Positions 10,140 through 21,059 of a DNA stretch of 64,000 bases are shown here, piece by piece (positions within the stretch are counted from its first letter, which is position 1; every line of letters starts with the position of its first letter). The notes under the pieces are model-generated. The model made no database searches, was not told where the DNA came from, and saw only the letters and a program-made list of their open reading frames with translations. Position numbers and translations under genes: made by a program. Source of the DNA: Ahniella sp. (GTDB lineage Bacteria; Pseudomonadota; Gammaproteobacteria; Xanthomonadales; Ahniellaceae); assembly GCA_016712105.1 (NCBI GenBank), contig JADJRU010000014.1:60408-124407 (forward strand), in the 5' to 3' direction.

Positions 10140-10462
10140 GCGTTCCCCTTTCGATGGCGTTGATGGCCGAGTTCAAAATGAGCTGGCACCAAGCCTCTGG
10201 CTTGGCCGCCGCTCCGTGGTTGTTGCCCCATGCCGATTGTGCTCAGGTGCATCCGGCAGCGTCAACGCATTTCCGGTGAAATCGCCCGATCCCGGCGCCA
10301 CGGCCCACCGACCGCCGGATCCGCGGGTGGTCCTTTCACGCCTGGTTGCAGGGAATGGTTTTGTGCTCCGGCGCTGCCAATCGATTGGGTGATGCCCACA
10401 AATTGCAGTCCCATGCCGGCTGCCGCTACGCTGGATGGCGTTGGCGGTCGGGATTGAACATT
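10140..10462. other. Divergent intergenic region with a palindrome
   Basis: About 320 bases between two divergent genes. The perfect inverted repeat CCAAGCC-TCT-GGCTTGG at 10189-10205 is a candidate operator or leader hairpin for the acetolactate-synthase-like gene, whose start is 50 bases away. An open frame continues upstream of the kinase start here but is not protein-like. No RNA gene was recognised. Confidence 0.45.
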
Positions 10463-12394
10463 GTGCGTGCGTGGTGGGCGGAACGGGACGGCGGTTCTCC
10501 GCGTTGGCTCTGGCTGGCTTTGCTGCTGTTGGCGGGCTGGCAGGTCGTGTTCTGGATTCTGGTGCATATCACCGAGCGCGCTGCGCGACCTACGGCCATC
10601 GATGATCGCCCGGATGTGCGCTATCGATTGATGGATGCAGAGGGCCAGAACCTGACCGGGGAGCTTGGGCGCGCTCCGAAGGATGGCCTGGACGGTTTTT
10701 TCGTCAATGTTCCGGTCGACGCCAAACGCATTCGATTCGAGGTTGAATTCGAGCTCGCCAGTGCGCGCGAAACGCAGGCTCTGTATCTTGCCATTCGCGA
10801 AGAGATCAGCGAGATCCGGTTGAATGGCGTGGTGATTCAATCCGCCGATCCTTTGCCGCGGCTGGCAGGTTTGTTGACCTCCGAACCAGCCTATTACCCA
10901 CTGCCGAGTCGTGCGTTGAAGGCGGGTCGCAATCAACTTGAAATCGACAAGAAGACGGAAGGCCTGGCTGTGGCACTTTCGGAATTCGCCATCGGGCCCG
11001 CCGAGACATTGGCCGACGTGTTCCGCTTGCGCAATGTGTTGCTCACCGATCTCGCCATGATCAGCGTCGGCATTCTGGCTTTCACCCTGTTGCTTTGTTT
11101 TGCGGTGAATTGGCCTGACGAAGACAAGCCGCGCATTCGTGCACTGATGTTATTGCTGGGCAGTTGTGCCGTGGCAACGGGTTTCCTGACCTATAGCCCG
11201 CCCGTCGAGTTGAGCCTGTTCGGATTCGTGATGGTCTGGACCGCGCTGAACCTTGCGATTGCGGTGGCGATTGCCGCGTTTGTCCTGTACGAAGTGCGCT
11301 GGCCGCCGCGATTGATTCGTCGTGTCCTGATGGCTTGGCCGGTGCTTCAAGGCATGTTCCTGGTGGCATTCCTGATCCTGCACTTCAATCAGGATCGCCT
11401 GCTGTTCTGGCTGTTCAAGTTGGTCAATTCCGGTTATCTGATCCTGTCGGTGGCCGGAATCATGGCGATCCTGCTGCTGGCGACGACGGTCGCCCGCGAG
11501 CGTGGCCGCCATGCGATCGAGCGGAGTCTTTTGGCGCTTTGTCTGTCGGCGCTGGTGATGGACCGGGTCGGCAGTATGGTCGACCTGCATTCTCCGTTTG
11601 ATGCCACGCTGCCGCTGACTTTGGCCTGGTCGCCCATCATTGGCACGTTTCTGGGGCTTTCGATGGTGTTGGCGCTGGCTCGTGAGGCCGCGCAGGCGCG
11701 CCGGACCGTGCTTGATTCGAACCGGATTCTTTCCGAACAACTGGCGCTCCGCGAAGGAGAGCTAGCCGAGAGTTATGCCGAACGCACGCAGATGCAGCGG
11801 CAGGCAGCGGTGCTGGAAGAGCGCCAGCGACTGGTCCGTGACATGCATGACGGCATCGGCGGCAAACTGGTCGGCCTCCGTATGCAGGCGCGACAGCTCG
11901 ACCCGGCGGGCATGGAGCAGGCGCTGGACGACAGCCTGACGGATCTGCGTTTGATCGTCGATTCACTCGATACCGCCGAAGATGAACTGGAGGATGCCCT
12001 GATGGCATTCGAGCGGCGGGTGAGGCCGCAGGTTCAGGCTGCCGGCAGCACACTGGTGGTGGTCCGCAATGGGCCACTCGACCACATCCGACTCGGTCCG
12101 CGCGTGACCTTGCAGGTGTTGCGAATACTGCAGGAAGCGCTGACGAATGCGATCCGGCATGCAGGTGCGAGTCGCCTGACGCTCAGGATCGAGGCAGGGA
12201 ATGCCGGAGAACTGGTTCTGGACATCGACGACAACGGCAGTGGCGTCGACCCAAGCGCCCCAACGGGGCTGGGGTTGACGAACATGCGTCAGCGTGCGGG
12301 CAGCATCGGTGGCCAACTCGACGTTTCGAGACTTGATCCGGGCACCCGGGTCCGCTTGCTCTTGCCGGCGCTGAAGGCACCGGAACAGGCCTGA
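10463..12394 (+). CDS. Membrane sensor histidine kinase (NarX/DesK type, HisKA_3)
   Basis: About 643 residues from a GTG at 10463; the start is uncertain because the frame is open further upstream and no strong ribosome site is seen. Residues ~15-37 are a membrane helix, then a periplasmic beta-rich domain (~40-190), then six or seven helices (~195-420), an arrangement like 7TMR-DISM sensors. A short coiled coil leads to the HisKA_3 motif RQRLVRDMHDGIGGKL with phospho-acceptor His462, then the ATPase domain with LQEALTNAIRHAGAS, DIDDNGSGV and TGLGLTNMRQRAG. Such kinases pair with LuxR-type regulators; the one at 15406 is the natural partner, separated by the FG-GAP gene. Confidence 0.88.
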   Translation: MRAWWAERDGGSPRWLWLALLLLAGWQVVFWILVHITERAARPTAIDDRPDVRYRLMDAEGQNLTGELGRAPKDGLDGFFVNVPVDAKRIRFEVEFELASARETQALYLAIREEISEIRLNGVVIQSADPLPRLAGLLTSEPAYYPLPSRALKAGRNQLEIDKKTEGLAVALSEFAIGPAETLADVFRLRNVLLTDLAMISVGILAFTLLLCFAVNWPDEDKPRIRALMLLLGSCAVATGFLTYSPPVELSLFGFVMVWTALNLAIAVAIAAFVLYEVRWPPRLIRRVLMAWPVLQGMFLVAFLILHFNQDRLLFWLFKLVNSGYLILSVAGIMAILLLATTVARERGRHAIERSLLALCLSALVMDRVGSMVDLHSPFDATLPLTLAWSPIIGTFLGLSMVLALAREAAQARRTVLDSNRILSEQLALREGELAESYAERTQMQRQAAVLEERQRLVRDMHDGIGGKLVGLRMQARQLDPAGMEQALDDSLTDLRLIVDSLDTAEDELEDALMAFERRVRPQVQAAGSTLVVVRNGPLDHIRLGPRVTLQVLRILQEALTNAIRHAGASRLTLRIEAGNAGELVLDIDDNGSGVDPSAPTGLGLTNMRQRAGSIGGQLDVSRLDPGTRVRLLLPALKAPEQA

Positions 12395-12487
12395 CATGGC
12401 CATGTGATTCGCCGCCCGCCGGGGCCGCTCAGACTTTGCACCCATGTGTGGCATCACTCGATGCCCGGAATTCAAAGGGTGAACGGC

Positions 12488-15336
12488 ATGGGCAGTTGGC
12501 GATCGAAATCTTCTACGGGCATGGCGCTCGCGGCCTTGGTTGCGCTGGCAATGAGCGCATCGGTCCAGGCGACCTACATCACTGAACTGGCCGATCTGAG
12601 GTTGATCGCGGTACAGACCGCCCAGGCAAAGAATGGTCAGTCAGTGGCCAACCTCGGAGACATCAATGGCGATGGCACACTGGATCTCGGCTTTGGTGCG
12701 CCGGGTGAAGATCTGGGTGGCACGGCGCCCGGCGCGGGCGCGGTATCGATCATGGTCGGTGATTTCCTGGCGGACCGACCGGGCCCGACCGGGATTTTTC
12801 GACTGTTCGGTGACCAGGCCGGTGAGGCGAAAGGGACAAGCATGGCGGGTGTCGGCGACGTCAACGGCGACGGCTTCGATGACTTCGTGATCGGCTCGCC
12901 CCGATGGGACTTGGGTGCGACGCAGGATGTTGGTCGCGTCACCCTTCATTTGGCCGTGCGGCAGGCGCGCCGACCGTTTCGGCCGAATTCCGCGGCACCC
13001 AGGCCGGCAGCCAGTTCGGTGGCGCCGTCGCGGGTGCTGGGGATGTGAATGGTGACGGTTATGCCGACATCCTCGTCGGTGCACCGTTCTTCGATGATGC
13101 CGCGCGTGTGGACTCCGGGCAGGTCCAGTTGTTCTTCGGTGGTCCCGGTACCGTTCGACACCACGCCCGATGCCACCTTGGCACCGACGGCCGCACAGAG
13201 CCTGTTTGGTGCGAGTGTTGCCGGTGTCGGTGACTTCAACGCCGATGGCTTCAGCGACATTCTGGTGGGTGTCCCGAATGCGTCGGTCGGGCAGAATGGC
13301 GAAGGCGCCGGCCTCTTGTTCCTGGGGGCTCCGGTGCCTTCAATACGGTCTCCGATGGCGCGTTCGAGAGCAATCAGGCCGGCGCTGGCCTCGGTGCGGC
13401 CGTGGCCGGTGCCGGCGACGTGAATGGCGACGGATTCGCCGACATCGCACTGGGTGCACCGTTCTTTGACAGTGGCCAGACCAATGAAGGCGGCGTGTTC
13501 GTGTTTCATGGCGGCACCGTCGTCGATTTGGCAGTGGATCGCGTCGTCGAAAAGAATGTCGCCGGGGCCTTGTTGGGCAGCGCGATCGCATCAGCCGATA
13601 CCAATGGCGATGGATATTCTGACCTGGCGATCGGTGTGCCACTGGAAACCGACTACACCATCAGCGAGTTCGGCACGGTGTGGATCACGATCGGCTCCGC
13701 CAACGGCCTGGGCGCAGAAAATTACCCGGTGCGCGGATTGTCGTCGAGCACGACCGCAGGACGTTTCGGTTCGGCACTGGCGTTTGTCGACTACAACGGC
13801 AATGGCTATCCGGAGTTGTTCGTCGGCGCGCCGGAAGAATCGGGCGGCGCAGGTCGCCCGGCACAAGGGTTTGCGTACATGGTGCGGTCTGGCTTGCGCT
13901 TGTCGTCGAACATCGATGACACCCTCGATGGCACACAGTCGGGTGCACAGCTTGGGCATGCCATCGCCACCGGCGACATCAATCGTGACGGCTTGGGTGA
14001 TATTGCGGTCGGTCTGCCGAATTTCGACACGGGTAGCGTAAATGTCGGACGGGTCGAACTCTATTACGGCGCACCCGGTGGCTTTAATGCCACCCCCGAC
14101 GCCGTCTTGAACGGCGGTACGGCCCAGGCGCGGTTTGGTCGGGCGGTGGCAATCGGCGACTTCAACGGCGACAGTTACGGTGATCTGGCAGTGGGTGCGC
14201 CGGATCAGATTACCAATGGCGGTGAAGTCCATGTGTTCTATGGCGGACCTGGCGCGTTCAATACGACCGTCGATCGGGTGATCAGCATCGCTCAGTTTGG
14301 TGCGAGGCACGGCGAAGTCGTTGCAAACGTTGGGGACCTCACTGGTGACGGAATCGTGGAACTTGGCGATCGGTGCGCCTTTGGCAGACATTGGAGCTGC
14401 CACGGACGCAGGTGTTGCCTATCTTTACGCTGGCACTGGTTCGGGCGTCGGTCCCTTGCTCGTCGAGTACCAAGGGGCCGCAACCGGGCAGTCAACAATT
14501 GGGCGTGAGCATCGTCGGTGTCGGCGACGTCAATGGCGATGGTTTGGGTGACATGGCCATCGGGTCGGTCGGCAACGGCAATGCATCCGGCAACTTCAGG
14601 ATCCTGTTTGGGTCTGCTCCATTCAATTCTGGCCTCGACCAAAGTTGGACCGGAAGTGCGACCTCCGCGCTGTGTACGCAAGGGCTGGCGAACGCGGGCG
14701 ACGTCAATGGCGACGGATATTCAGATTTGCTGGTCGGATGCCCGAATGAGCAGATCAGCGGTGGGAACCGCGGTGTGGTCCGACGACATCAATGGCGACG
14801 GCTTCTCCGAGATCATCGGCGGTGCCCCCGGCGTGGCCGGCTCCACGGCCGATGTCGGTGGCATCCACCTGGCCTTTGCCAATGCCATTGGCCGCAACGG
14901 CAGTGCACAACAGTTTCGGAACGCCGCCACACCGGTGGACTTCCAGGGTGATTCCCAGTCAGACGATTCGTTCTTTGCCGTGCTGGATGGCTTGTCACCG
15001 GTGGGTCGCGAACGGGCACGGTTAAAAGTGCAGGCTTGTCCGACCGGTGTGCCATTCGGGCACACAACCTGTGTCGAATCGATCACGTCGAACTGGCAGG
15101 ATCTGGGCTCAGTGCCGGGATCGGCCATCATGATCGGCAATGCGACCGGGTTTGCAGGAAGGGGAACTCTACTACTGGCGGGCCCGGTTGCTGCGCGCCC
15201 AATGGGTGTCACTCAGACGGGGATTACCGCGCCAGCCAATCCCGCATGGGTGAGCCCGTGGCGGCGGATGCGCGCGAATGCCGATGTGGCCGAGATCCGG
15301 ATCCAGGATCGGATGTTTCGAGACGGCTTCGAATAA
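12488..15336 (+). CDS. FG-GAP repeat surface protein, reading frame broken several times
   Basis: A signal peptide starts at ATG 12488 (MGSWRSKSS, hydrophobic core, SVQATY). The rest is a series of FG-GAP/integrin alpha beta-propeller repeats, each with a calcium loop such as GDVNGDGYADILVGAPF or GDFNADGFSDILVG. The frame must change near 12955, 13147, 13326, 14366, 14490 and 14780 to keep the repeats. At 12955 an extra T in CATTTGG and at 13326 an extra G in CTGGGGGCT would restore them exactly, so these look like homopolymer errors. The last break also shortens one repeat by about 30 residues. The end is a small beta domain followed by the tail MFRDGFE, like the protein at 2-484. Probably ~950 residues, exported and surface-located; ligand unknown. 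Confidence 0.8.
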
Positions 15337-15405
15337 GGGCGAAAACATGGACAGCAGCGCTTCTTCCCGAGATAGTCGGGCCAACGACCAAATGAGTGAA
15401 CGGCC

Positions 15406-16080
15406 ATGAATTACCGGGTTGCGATCATCGACGACGATGGCGGCGTGCGCCATCACATCGCCGACCTGCTTGCCGAGAGTGAACGGTATCGCCTGGCCTG
15501 GACCGCTCCCGATTTGAAGGCCGCTCGGGCCATGCTGTCGCAGCCGTTCGATGTCCTGTTGCTCGACCTCGGCTTGCCCGACGGTCGGGGCACCGAGTTG
15601 ATGCCTCTGTTGCGGGCGCCTGGCCGTGCCTGCGTCGTGATCGCCTTTACCGTATTTGACGACGAGGCAAACGTCATCGAGGCGATCGAGTCAGGTGTTG
15701 ATGGTTATGCACTGAAGACTGCAGATCGTCAGGTGCTGTTCGACACACTCGACAGCGCCACACGCGGCGAGAATCCGATTTCACCGGCGGTTGCCGGTTA
15801 TCTGTTCAAGAACTTGCGCCGTGCCGAACGTGCGGCGGCCGCGCAGCCCGTCCACGTCGCGACCGAACTCGGTCCAATGCAGCTGACACCGCGCGAACGT
15901 GATGTGCTGGAAGCGCTGGCACGCGGCGTGTCCTATCGCGAAGCTGCCGATGCTTTGGGCATGAGCATCAACACGCTGTCGCATCACGTGAAGAATCTCT
16001 ATCCCAAGCTGGCCGCCACGTCACGATCGGAAGCGATTTACCACGCTGTGCGCGAGGGGATCATCCGGCTGGATTCCTGA
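15406..16080 (+). CDS. Response regulator, NarL/LuxR type
   Basis: A 224-residue protein. The receiver domain (1-120) has the acidic pocket IIDDD, phospho-acceptor Asp54 in LLLDLGLPDG, and the conserved Thr and Lys in FTVFD and ALKTAD. A linker leads to a C-terminal GerE/LuxR helix-turn-helix, LTPRERDVLEALARG then SINTLSHHVKNLYPKL. This should be the partner of the HisKA_3 kinase at 10463-12394, which lies two genes upstream on the same strand. The FG-GAP gene between them may be a target or just co-transcribed. The stretch 15337-15405 has no obvious terminator. Confidence 0.92.
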   Translation: MNYRVAIIDDDGGVRHHIADLLAESERYRLAWTAPDLKAARAMLSQPFDVLLLDLGLPDGRGTELMPLLRAPGRACVVIAFTVFDDEANVIEAIESGVDGYALKTADRQVLFDTLDSATRGENPISPAVAGYLFKNLRRAERAAAAQPVHVATELGPMQLTPRERDVLEALARGVSYREAADALGMSINTLSHHVKNLYPKLAATSRSEAIYHAVREGIIRLDS

Positions 16081-16129
16081 AGGGCTCCGAATCACAAATC
16101 GGAGGCAGGTGCCTTCAGGCGCCGGCCCT

Positions 16130-19100
16130 TCATTCACCATAAACCTGAAACGCAGCCCAGTAGTAGGGATGTAATCGCTCCTTGCCTTGGTTGCCGGCAT
16201 CGCTTGGGGCGAGTCCGCCGACGCCACGACGGGCATCCTGGTCGCCCAGGTTCGATGACGGTGCCGTGGTGAGACCGATCATGGCCCTGCGCAGCGACTG
16301 GCTAGCACCAAGACCCTGATCCCGTGCCGCATAGAACCGGTTCATCAGGTCCGCTGTCGATTCATCGGCCACTGGCCACAGGCTGGCCAGAGTGGCCTTG
16401 GCACCGGCAAACGCGAACGCCCGCGAGAAGCCGACCAATCCTTCACCGGCAAGCTCCTTGCCAAGCCCGGTATCACAGGCGGACAACACGACCAGATCGG
16501 TATCGAGGTCGAGGTCACTCAGGATTTCATGGACCCGGAGAAAACCGTCATCACGAGATTGGCCGGTTGTACCCGGGTGCAGCACGAGCGAGGAATCGAG
16601 CACACGCTGGGGATCGAGCAGGGCATGGACGGCGAAATGCAACTGGTTCGCCGAAGGCGCCAGCGCGCGGACACGTTGCTCGCTGGCCTGATCGCCCAGC
16701 AGGACCTGTACCTGATTGGCATAACGGTCGGCCAGTTGCTCGACTTCGCGTCGCGCCGCCGGCAAGGGGCTCAGTTCACCGGCACCATTCCGGCGCAGTT
16801 CCGATTGCAGGGCGGCGTCCGGCTTCGACGCTGCGCTGCCGAGCGGATCGCCGACGGCCAGCAAACGCAACGTCTGCGAACCAGCGCGAGCTTCAGGCAA
16901 CGATCGCGAACTCAATGAATCGACAATGCCGATGCCGAACCGGTCGATCCAGTACTCATTCGTTTCGGCATTCCACAACGCTGCGAACGGCAGGTTGTGC
17001 AGGGCGCCGTCGGGCGACAGCAGCAGCGTATCGACGCCATCAAGATGTTCGGACAGTCCGCCCAACAATTGGCGGCGCAGCGCATCGGAAGCCTGTTGCC
17101 AGGCGAGACTTGAATCCGCTTTCAGCAGGGCTGCACGCAAGTCACGTACCTGATTGCCGACTGCCAAACCGGAGATCGGCAACAACACGCTGCGCACTTC
17201 ACCATCGGCGCGGAGGAATAAGGCGGCAGAGCGATCTTCGGCAATGGCAAAGGCCAGATAGGCCTCATTTGGTGCCAGTCGCTCCTGCAGTTGTTTCAGG
17301 CTTTTCGGGCTGAGCGACGGCAACAGGCGTTCGAACCGCGCACGCAGATCGGCGCGCGACTTGCGCAAGTCCTGCACTTGCGTCCGGGCAACCTGGCGCT
17401 GGCCGGCATCCAGTTTGGCGTCGTTCGCGCGCGCCAGGGCTTCCTGTTCGCCGGCAAGGTTGACGGCGAGTGCATCGAGCGCCTTGCGCTCTTCGGGGTT
17501 CGCCAGTTGCAGTTGGCGCAGTTCCAGCGCAGCCCTGAATCCACGTGCACGGCCTCGCTCCAGCGCTTCCAGGGCGGCGACACTCGCACCGAGTTCGACA
17601 TTGGCGATCACGCAGTCGCGATAGATCTGCGCAAACAGCGAGCGGAATCGCGCTTGACCAAATGCATCACCGCCGACCCGCAGACTGGCGTCGTCCAGCA
17701 TGTCACTCGCTTGGCAGAACAAGGTACGCGCCTTGGCCGGGTCGCGTTCGCGTTGGGCGAGTCGGCCGAGTGCATGAAGCACTTCAGCGTGTTGCCCGGT
17801 GTTCGGTACGTCGCGGACGCGGATGGCCAACGCACCTTCCAGCAACTGGCGCGCTTCGGGGAGGCGCGCTCGCGCCATCGCAGCAAGGCCTGCCCCGTGC
17901 AGGGCGCGACTCATGGCCAACGATTCACTTGATTGCGTCCGGTACAGATCGAGTGCACGCTCGAACGATGCGGCCGCCAGGGCAGGTTCGCCGCGAGCCA
18001 GTTCGAAGTGACCCCGCTCATTCAGCGGATCTGCCAGCAGGAAATTGTCGGCCGGCAACTTTTCGAGGATCACGAACGCGCGTGTCCAGAGTGCGCGCGA
18101 TTCGTCCATTTGCTGGAGCTGTTCCAGCAGGATCGCTGCCTTGATCAGGTAGCCCGCCAGGTCATGGGATTCGGCGTTGACTTTTTCGTTCAGCGCGATC
18201 GCTTGCCGCATCAGCGACAGGGCCTCCTCAAAGTCACCTCGGGCGCTGACGGCATCGGCGAGATTGGTCAGGAAGACAGCCTGGTTAACGCCCTGGTCGT
18301 TTTTCGAGATGATTGCCGTTGCAGCCCGAAGTTCCTGTTCCGCCGAGGCCAGATCACCCGATTGCATCCACACCCAGCCGAGATTTGCCCGTGCATTGGC
18401 CATATCGACTGTTTCGGCGCCGGGCGGATACAGCGACAGCGCTTCGCGAAACCAGCGCGCAGCCGACCGGAAGTCGCCCCGGAACGCGGCGATTACGCCC
18501 AATCCGTTGATGTACGCACCCTGATCTGCAGGGGGCCGGTTCGCATCCCGAACGAGTTGCAGGGCTTCCTTCAGGGCGGCTTCGGCCTCGTCGAGGCGAC
18601 CGAGCAGCCTCAGGCTTCGTGCCATCGGCCGCAGGCGCGCGGCCAGAGCTGCAGGGTCGTCCTTGAATGCCCTTGCCAACGTTACCCCTTCGCGATAGGC
18701 CGCCTCGGATTCCGCATAACGATTGAGATTGCTCAGGACATCGCCGTGAAAGTTCGTGATCACGCCAAAATCGCGGCAGCGACCACAAGCGGCCAGTGCC
18801 TGCGCGACGGCGCGTTCCATCCGAACCAACGCAGCCAGGCCGTCCGAAAAGCTCTCGATCTGCGCCAGGTTGGCCGCAAAGCGCGCATGGATCAGGGAGT
18901 TCGGCGCGAGCTGATCCAACTCGGCCAATCGTTCCTGTTGGATCTTCTGCGCGTCTTTCCAGTCGCCGGCAAATGATGCGCAGTGGTTCTCCGTCTCGCT
19001 GAGACGGATGCGCAACATCGTCAGGTTGATTGCCGCACGGGCGTTCGAAGCCTCCTTGCGGCAGGCCGACCAGTCTCTTGCACGATGGTGCATCTGGACC

Positions 19101-19318
19101 GATCGCAACCAGACCAAAGGCATCTGTTCGGGTTTGGCGGTTTCCCTTGCTCTCGTTTGTAATGCCAAGGCCCGATCGAATCTCTTGTCGGCAATGGCCT
19201 GATGCCACTCGTCGTCGATCCGCTCCAGTTCCGATGGCTCGGAAATCGACGCCACAACGAGTTCCTCGCGCCCGTCGACCCAGTTGACTATTTGACCGGC
19301 TCCCGGATGGGGCCGCAA
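16130..19318 (-). CDS. TPR-CHAT protein (caspase-like peptidase domain)
   Basis: About 1062 residues. The N-terminal ~650 residues are Ala/Leu-rich helical pairs of the tetratricopeptide type, many with ALxLYxxxGD-like turns. A coiled segment (~650-700) precedes the CHAT domain (~760-1062). The predicted His-Cys dyad is His898 in FAVHALLD and Cys948 in VLSACDTGLG, followed by GEGLVGFSRAFAFAGAKATLASLW, the standard CHAT end. TPR-CHAT proteins are proteases that act in signalling or defence (for example the TPR-CHAT partner of the type III-E CRISPR effector). No CRISPR gene is present here. It follows the kinase-DUF4384 gene by 18 bases. The start is a TTG at 19318 and is uncertain; a GTG at about 19255 is possible. 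Confidence 0.85.
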   Translation of the reverse strand: MRPHPGAGQIVNWVDGREELVVASISEPSELERIDDEWHQAIADKRFDRALALQTRARETAKPEQMPLVWLRSVQMHHRARDWSACRKEASNARAAINLTMLRIRLSETENHCASFAGDWKDAQKIQQERLAELDQLAPNSLIHARFAANLAQIESFSDGLAALVRMERAVAQALAACGRCRDFGVITNFHGDVLSNLNRYAESEAAYREGVTLARAFKDDPAALAARLRPMARSLRLLGRLDEAEAALKEALQLVRDANRPPADQGAYINGLGVIAAFRGDFRSAARWFREALSLYPPGAETVDMANARANLGWVWMQSGDLASAEQELRAATAIISKNDQGVNQAVFLTNLADAVSARGDFEEALSLMRQAIALNEKVNAESHDLAGYLIKAAILLEQLQQMDESRALWTRAFVILEKLPADNFLLADPLNERGHFELARGEPALAAASFERALDLYRTQSSESLAMSRALHGAGLAAMARARLPEARQLLEGALAIRVRDVPNTGQHAEVLHALGRLAQRERDPAKARTLFCQASDMLDDASLRVGGDAFGQARFRSLFAQIYRDCVIANVELGASVAALEALERGRARGFRAALELRQLQLANPEERKALDALAVNLAGEQEALARANDAKLDAGQRQVARTQVQDLRKSRADLRARFERLLPSLSPKSLKQLQERLAPNEAYLAFAIAEDRSAALFLRADGEVRSVLLPISGLAVGNQVRDLRAALLKADSSLAWQQASDALRRQLLGGLSEHLDGVDTLLLSPDGALHNLPFAALWNAETNEYWIDRFGIGIVDSLSSRSLPEARAGSQTLRLLAVGDPLGSAASKPDAALQSELRRNGAGELSPLPAARREVEQLADRYANQVQVLLGDQASEQRVRALAPSANQLHFAVHALLDPQRVLDSSLVLHPGTTGQSRDDGFLRVHEILSDLDLDTDLVVLSACDTGLGKELAGEGLVGFSRAFAFAGAKATLASLWPVADESTADLMNRFYAARDQGLGASQSLRRAMIGLTTAPSSNLGDQDARRGVGGLAPSDAGNQGKERLHPYYWAAFQVYGE

Positions 19319-19336
19319 GATCTTGCTGAGCGGTGT

Positions 19337-21059
19337 TCAGGGCGCCGGGTTGTCGAGCTCGAATCGTTTGAGTTGCAGGCCGGGGTCCTGATGAGCCAGA
19401 TCACGCAGCCACTCGCCAACCGGAAACGACGCGCCGGCAGCGGCGTCGACGCGCTCGCTCAATCCGCCGACGCCGCGAGTCACTCGCGCCGCCGCATACA
19501 ATGCGCTTCGGTCGAGCGGTCTGCCGGCCTCGGCGAGTTCGAATCCGGTACTCGCCGGATGCAAGTCGGGCACCGCCTGGTGCGAGATCAGTACATAGAA
19601 TCGCTCCCGCGCACCGGGTGAAGTGACTTGCCAATCCTGTTCCCGACCAGCGACCCGACCGGGCAAACGCAAGCGTCGTCCGGCCGGCAGCGGATTGGCC
19701 AGTTCACCCAGAGGCAGCGGAAACAGCTGGAACACCGCGCCGCTGGCATCTTCGTTCATGACGTAGACATGAGCCGGTGTGTCCAGTTCGATCTGCATCG
19801 ACAGCACGTCGCCGACGCCGACGCGGTCACCATCAAGCAGTGGATACTCGATGCCACCGGTGGTTCGCAGCAGTCGCACCTGGGCATCGATGGGTTGCCC
19901 GGGCCGGATTGGGCCAGACGAACCACAACACGGCCAACAACAGCGCGCCCAGTCCGGCACCGATCCAGGCGCGGTTCGCCGACGGAAGCCGAGCGGGTCG
20001 TCGTTCCGTCGTGCCGTCCAGACGTTGGGTTGCCGCCATGCCAGCGGGACCGGGCAGGCACTGACGCAGCGCCGCCGCAAATTCGCCGGCACGCTGGAAC
20101 CGACGTGATCGCTCGGGATGTACGGCGCGTTCGATCACATCGGCCAGACTGGCATCAATATGCGGCTGCATATCCAGTAGGTGCAAACGACGACCCTCGG
20201 CATGCGCCTCGACCAGGCCGGCCAGCGATTCCGCTTCGACCGGATACCGGCCGCTCAGCATGCGGAACACCAGCACACCCAGGCTGTACAGGTCGTCGGC
20301 TGAAGTGTTTTGGCCGCCGTTCAATAGTTCGGGGGCCAGGTACAAAGGCGTGCCGGACACATGAGTCCGTTCCTGCAGGGTCCGGGCGCTGCCAAAGTCG
20401 ATCAGCACGTGTTGGCCATCGTGATCTCGCACGACGTTCTGCGCTTTCACGTCGCCATGCACAAGACCAATGTGGTGAATGGCCGCCAGCGCAGCGCAGA
20501 GTTCGAGTGCGATCAGCACGGACTCGTGCGCCGGGATGATGCGTTGTGTGAGCAGGCGGTGCGCGATGGATTCACCGTCGACGAGGTCGGACCAGAAGCC
20601 GACGTGGCCGTCGACGATCTGGGCGCCATGGATCTTGAGCACACCAGGATGGTCGATCCGCGCCATCTGCTGGGCTTCGCGCAGCAGATCGTCGGCCATG
20701 TCACCTTGCGGGTTGCACAGTTTCAGGGCGACGGTTCTGCGAAGCAGCGGATCAAATGCGCGATAGACCACACCGCTGCTGCCGCGACCGAGTTCATCGA
20801 GGATCTGAAGGTGCGCAAACTGCTTGGGCGCCGACTCCGTGGCGGCTCCTCGTGGTGATGCGGTATCCGCAGCGGGCTGTTCGCCGGCGGCGACCTGCTG
20901 CGCCACACTGAAGTGACCGGCCAGTTCGGCCAGTTCACGCATTCGACGCAGGGCATTGGGTTCAACCTGTTGCGCCAGGCTCGACCAGTCGACGGGCAGG
21001 CCATCGGCGATGTCCTCGGCGACTTTCAGCAGCAGCGGATCGGGTTCATCGGTGTGCAT
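19337..21059 (-). CDS. Membrane Ser/Thr protein kinase with periplasmic DUF4384 domain (one frame change)
   Basis: The kinase domain occupies about residues 70-330: glycine loop LGRGSSGVVYRAF, lysine in VALKLC, catalytic loop HGDVKAQNV, DFGSA and APELL. The usual HRD arginine is Gly (HGD), a non-RD type. One membrane helix follows (WIGAGLGALLLAVLWFVW). Just after it the frame changes near 19905. The next frame continues GQPIDAQVRLL and a DUF4384 domain (HVYVMNEDASGAVFQLFP), ending at 19337, so this was probably one gene of about 570 residues. The ATG at 21059 overlaps the sigma gene stop by 14 bases. Together with that sigma factor it resembles ECF sigma/kinase pairs in which the kinase phosphorylates and activates the sigma factor. 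Confidence 0.82.

Noticed and set aside
12904..14508. Programmed ribosomal frameshifting in the FG-GAP gene
   Set aside because: Several breaks at different contexts, each fixed by one homopolymer base, are better explained by sequence error.
16130..19318. TPR-CHAT as part of a CRISPR type III-E system
   Set aside because: No CRISPR array, Cas7-11 or Cas1/2-like gene is visible; the partner genes are a sigma factor and kinase.
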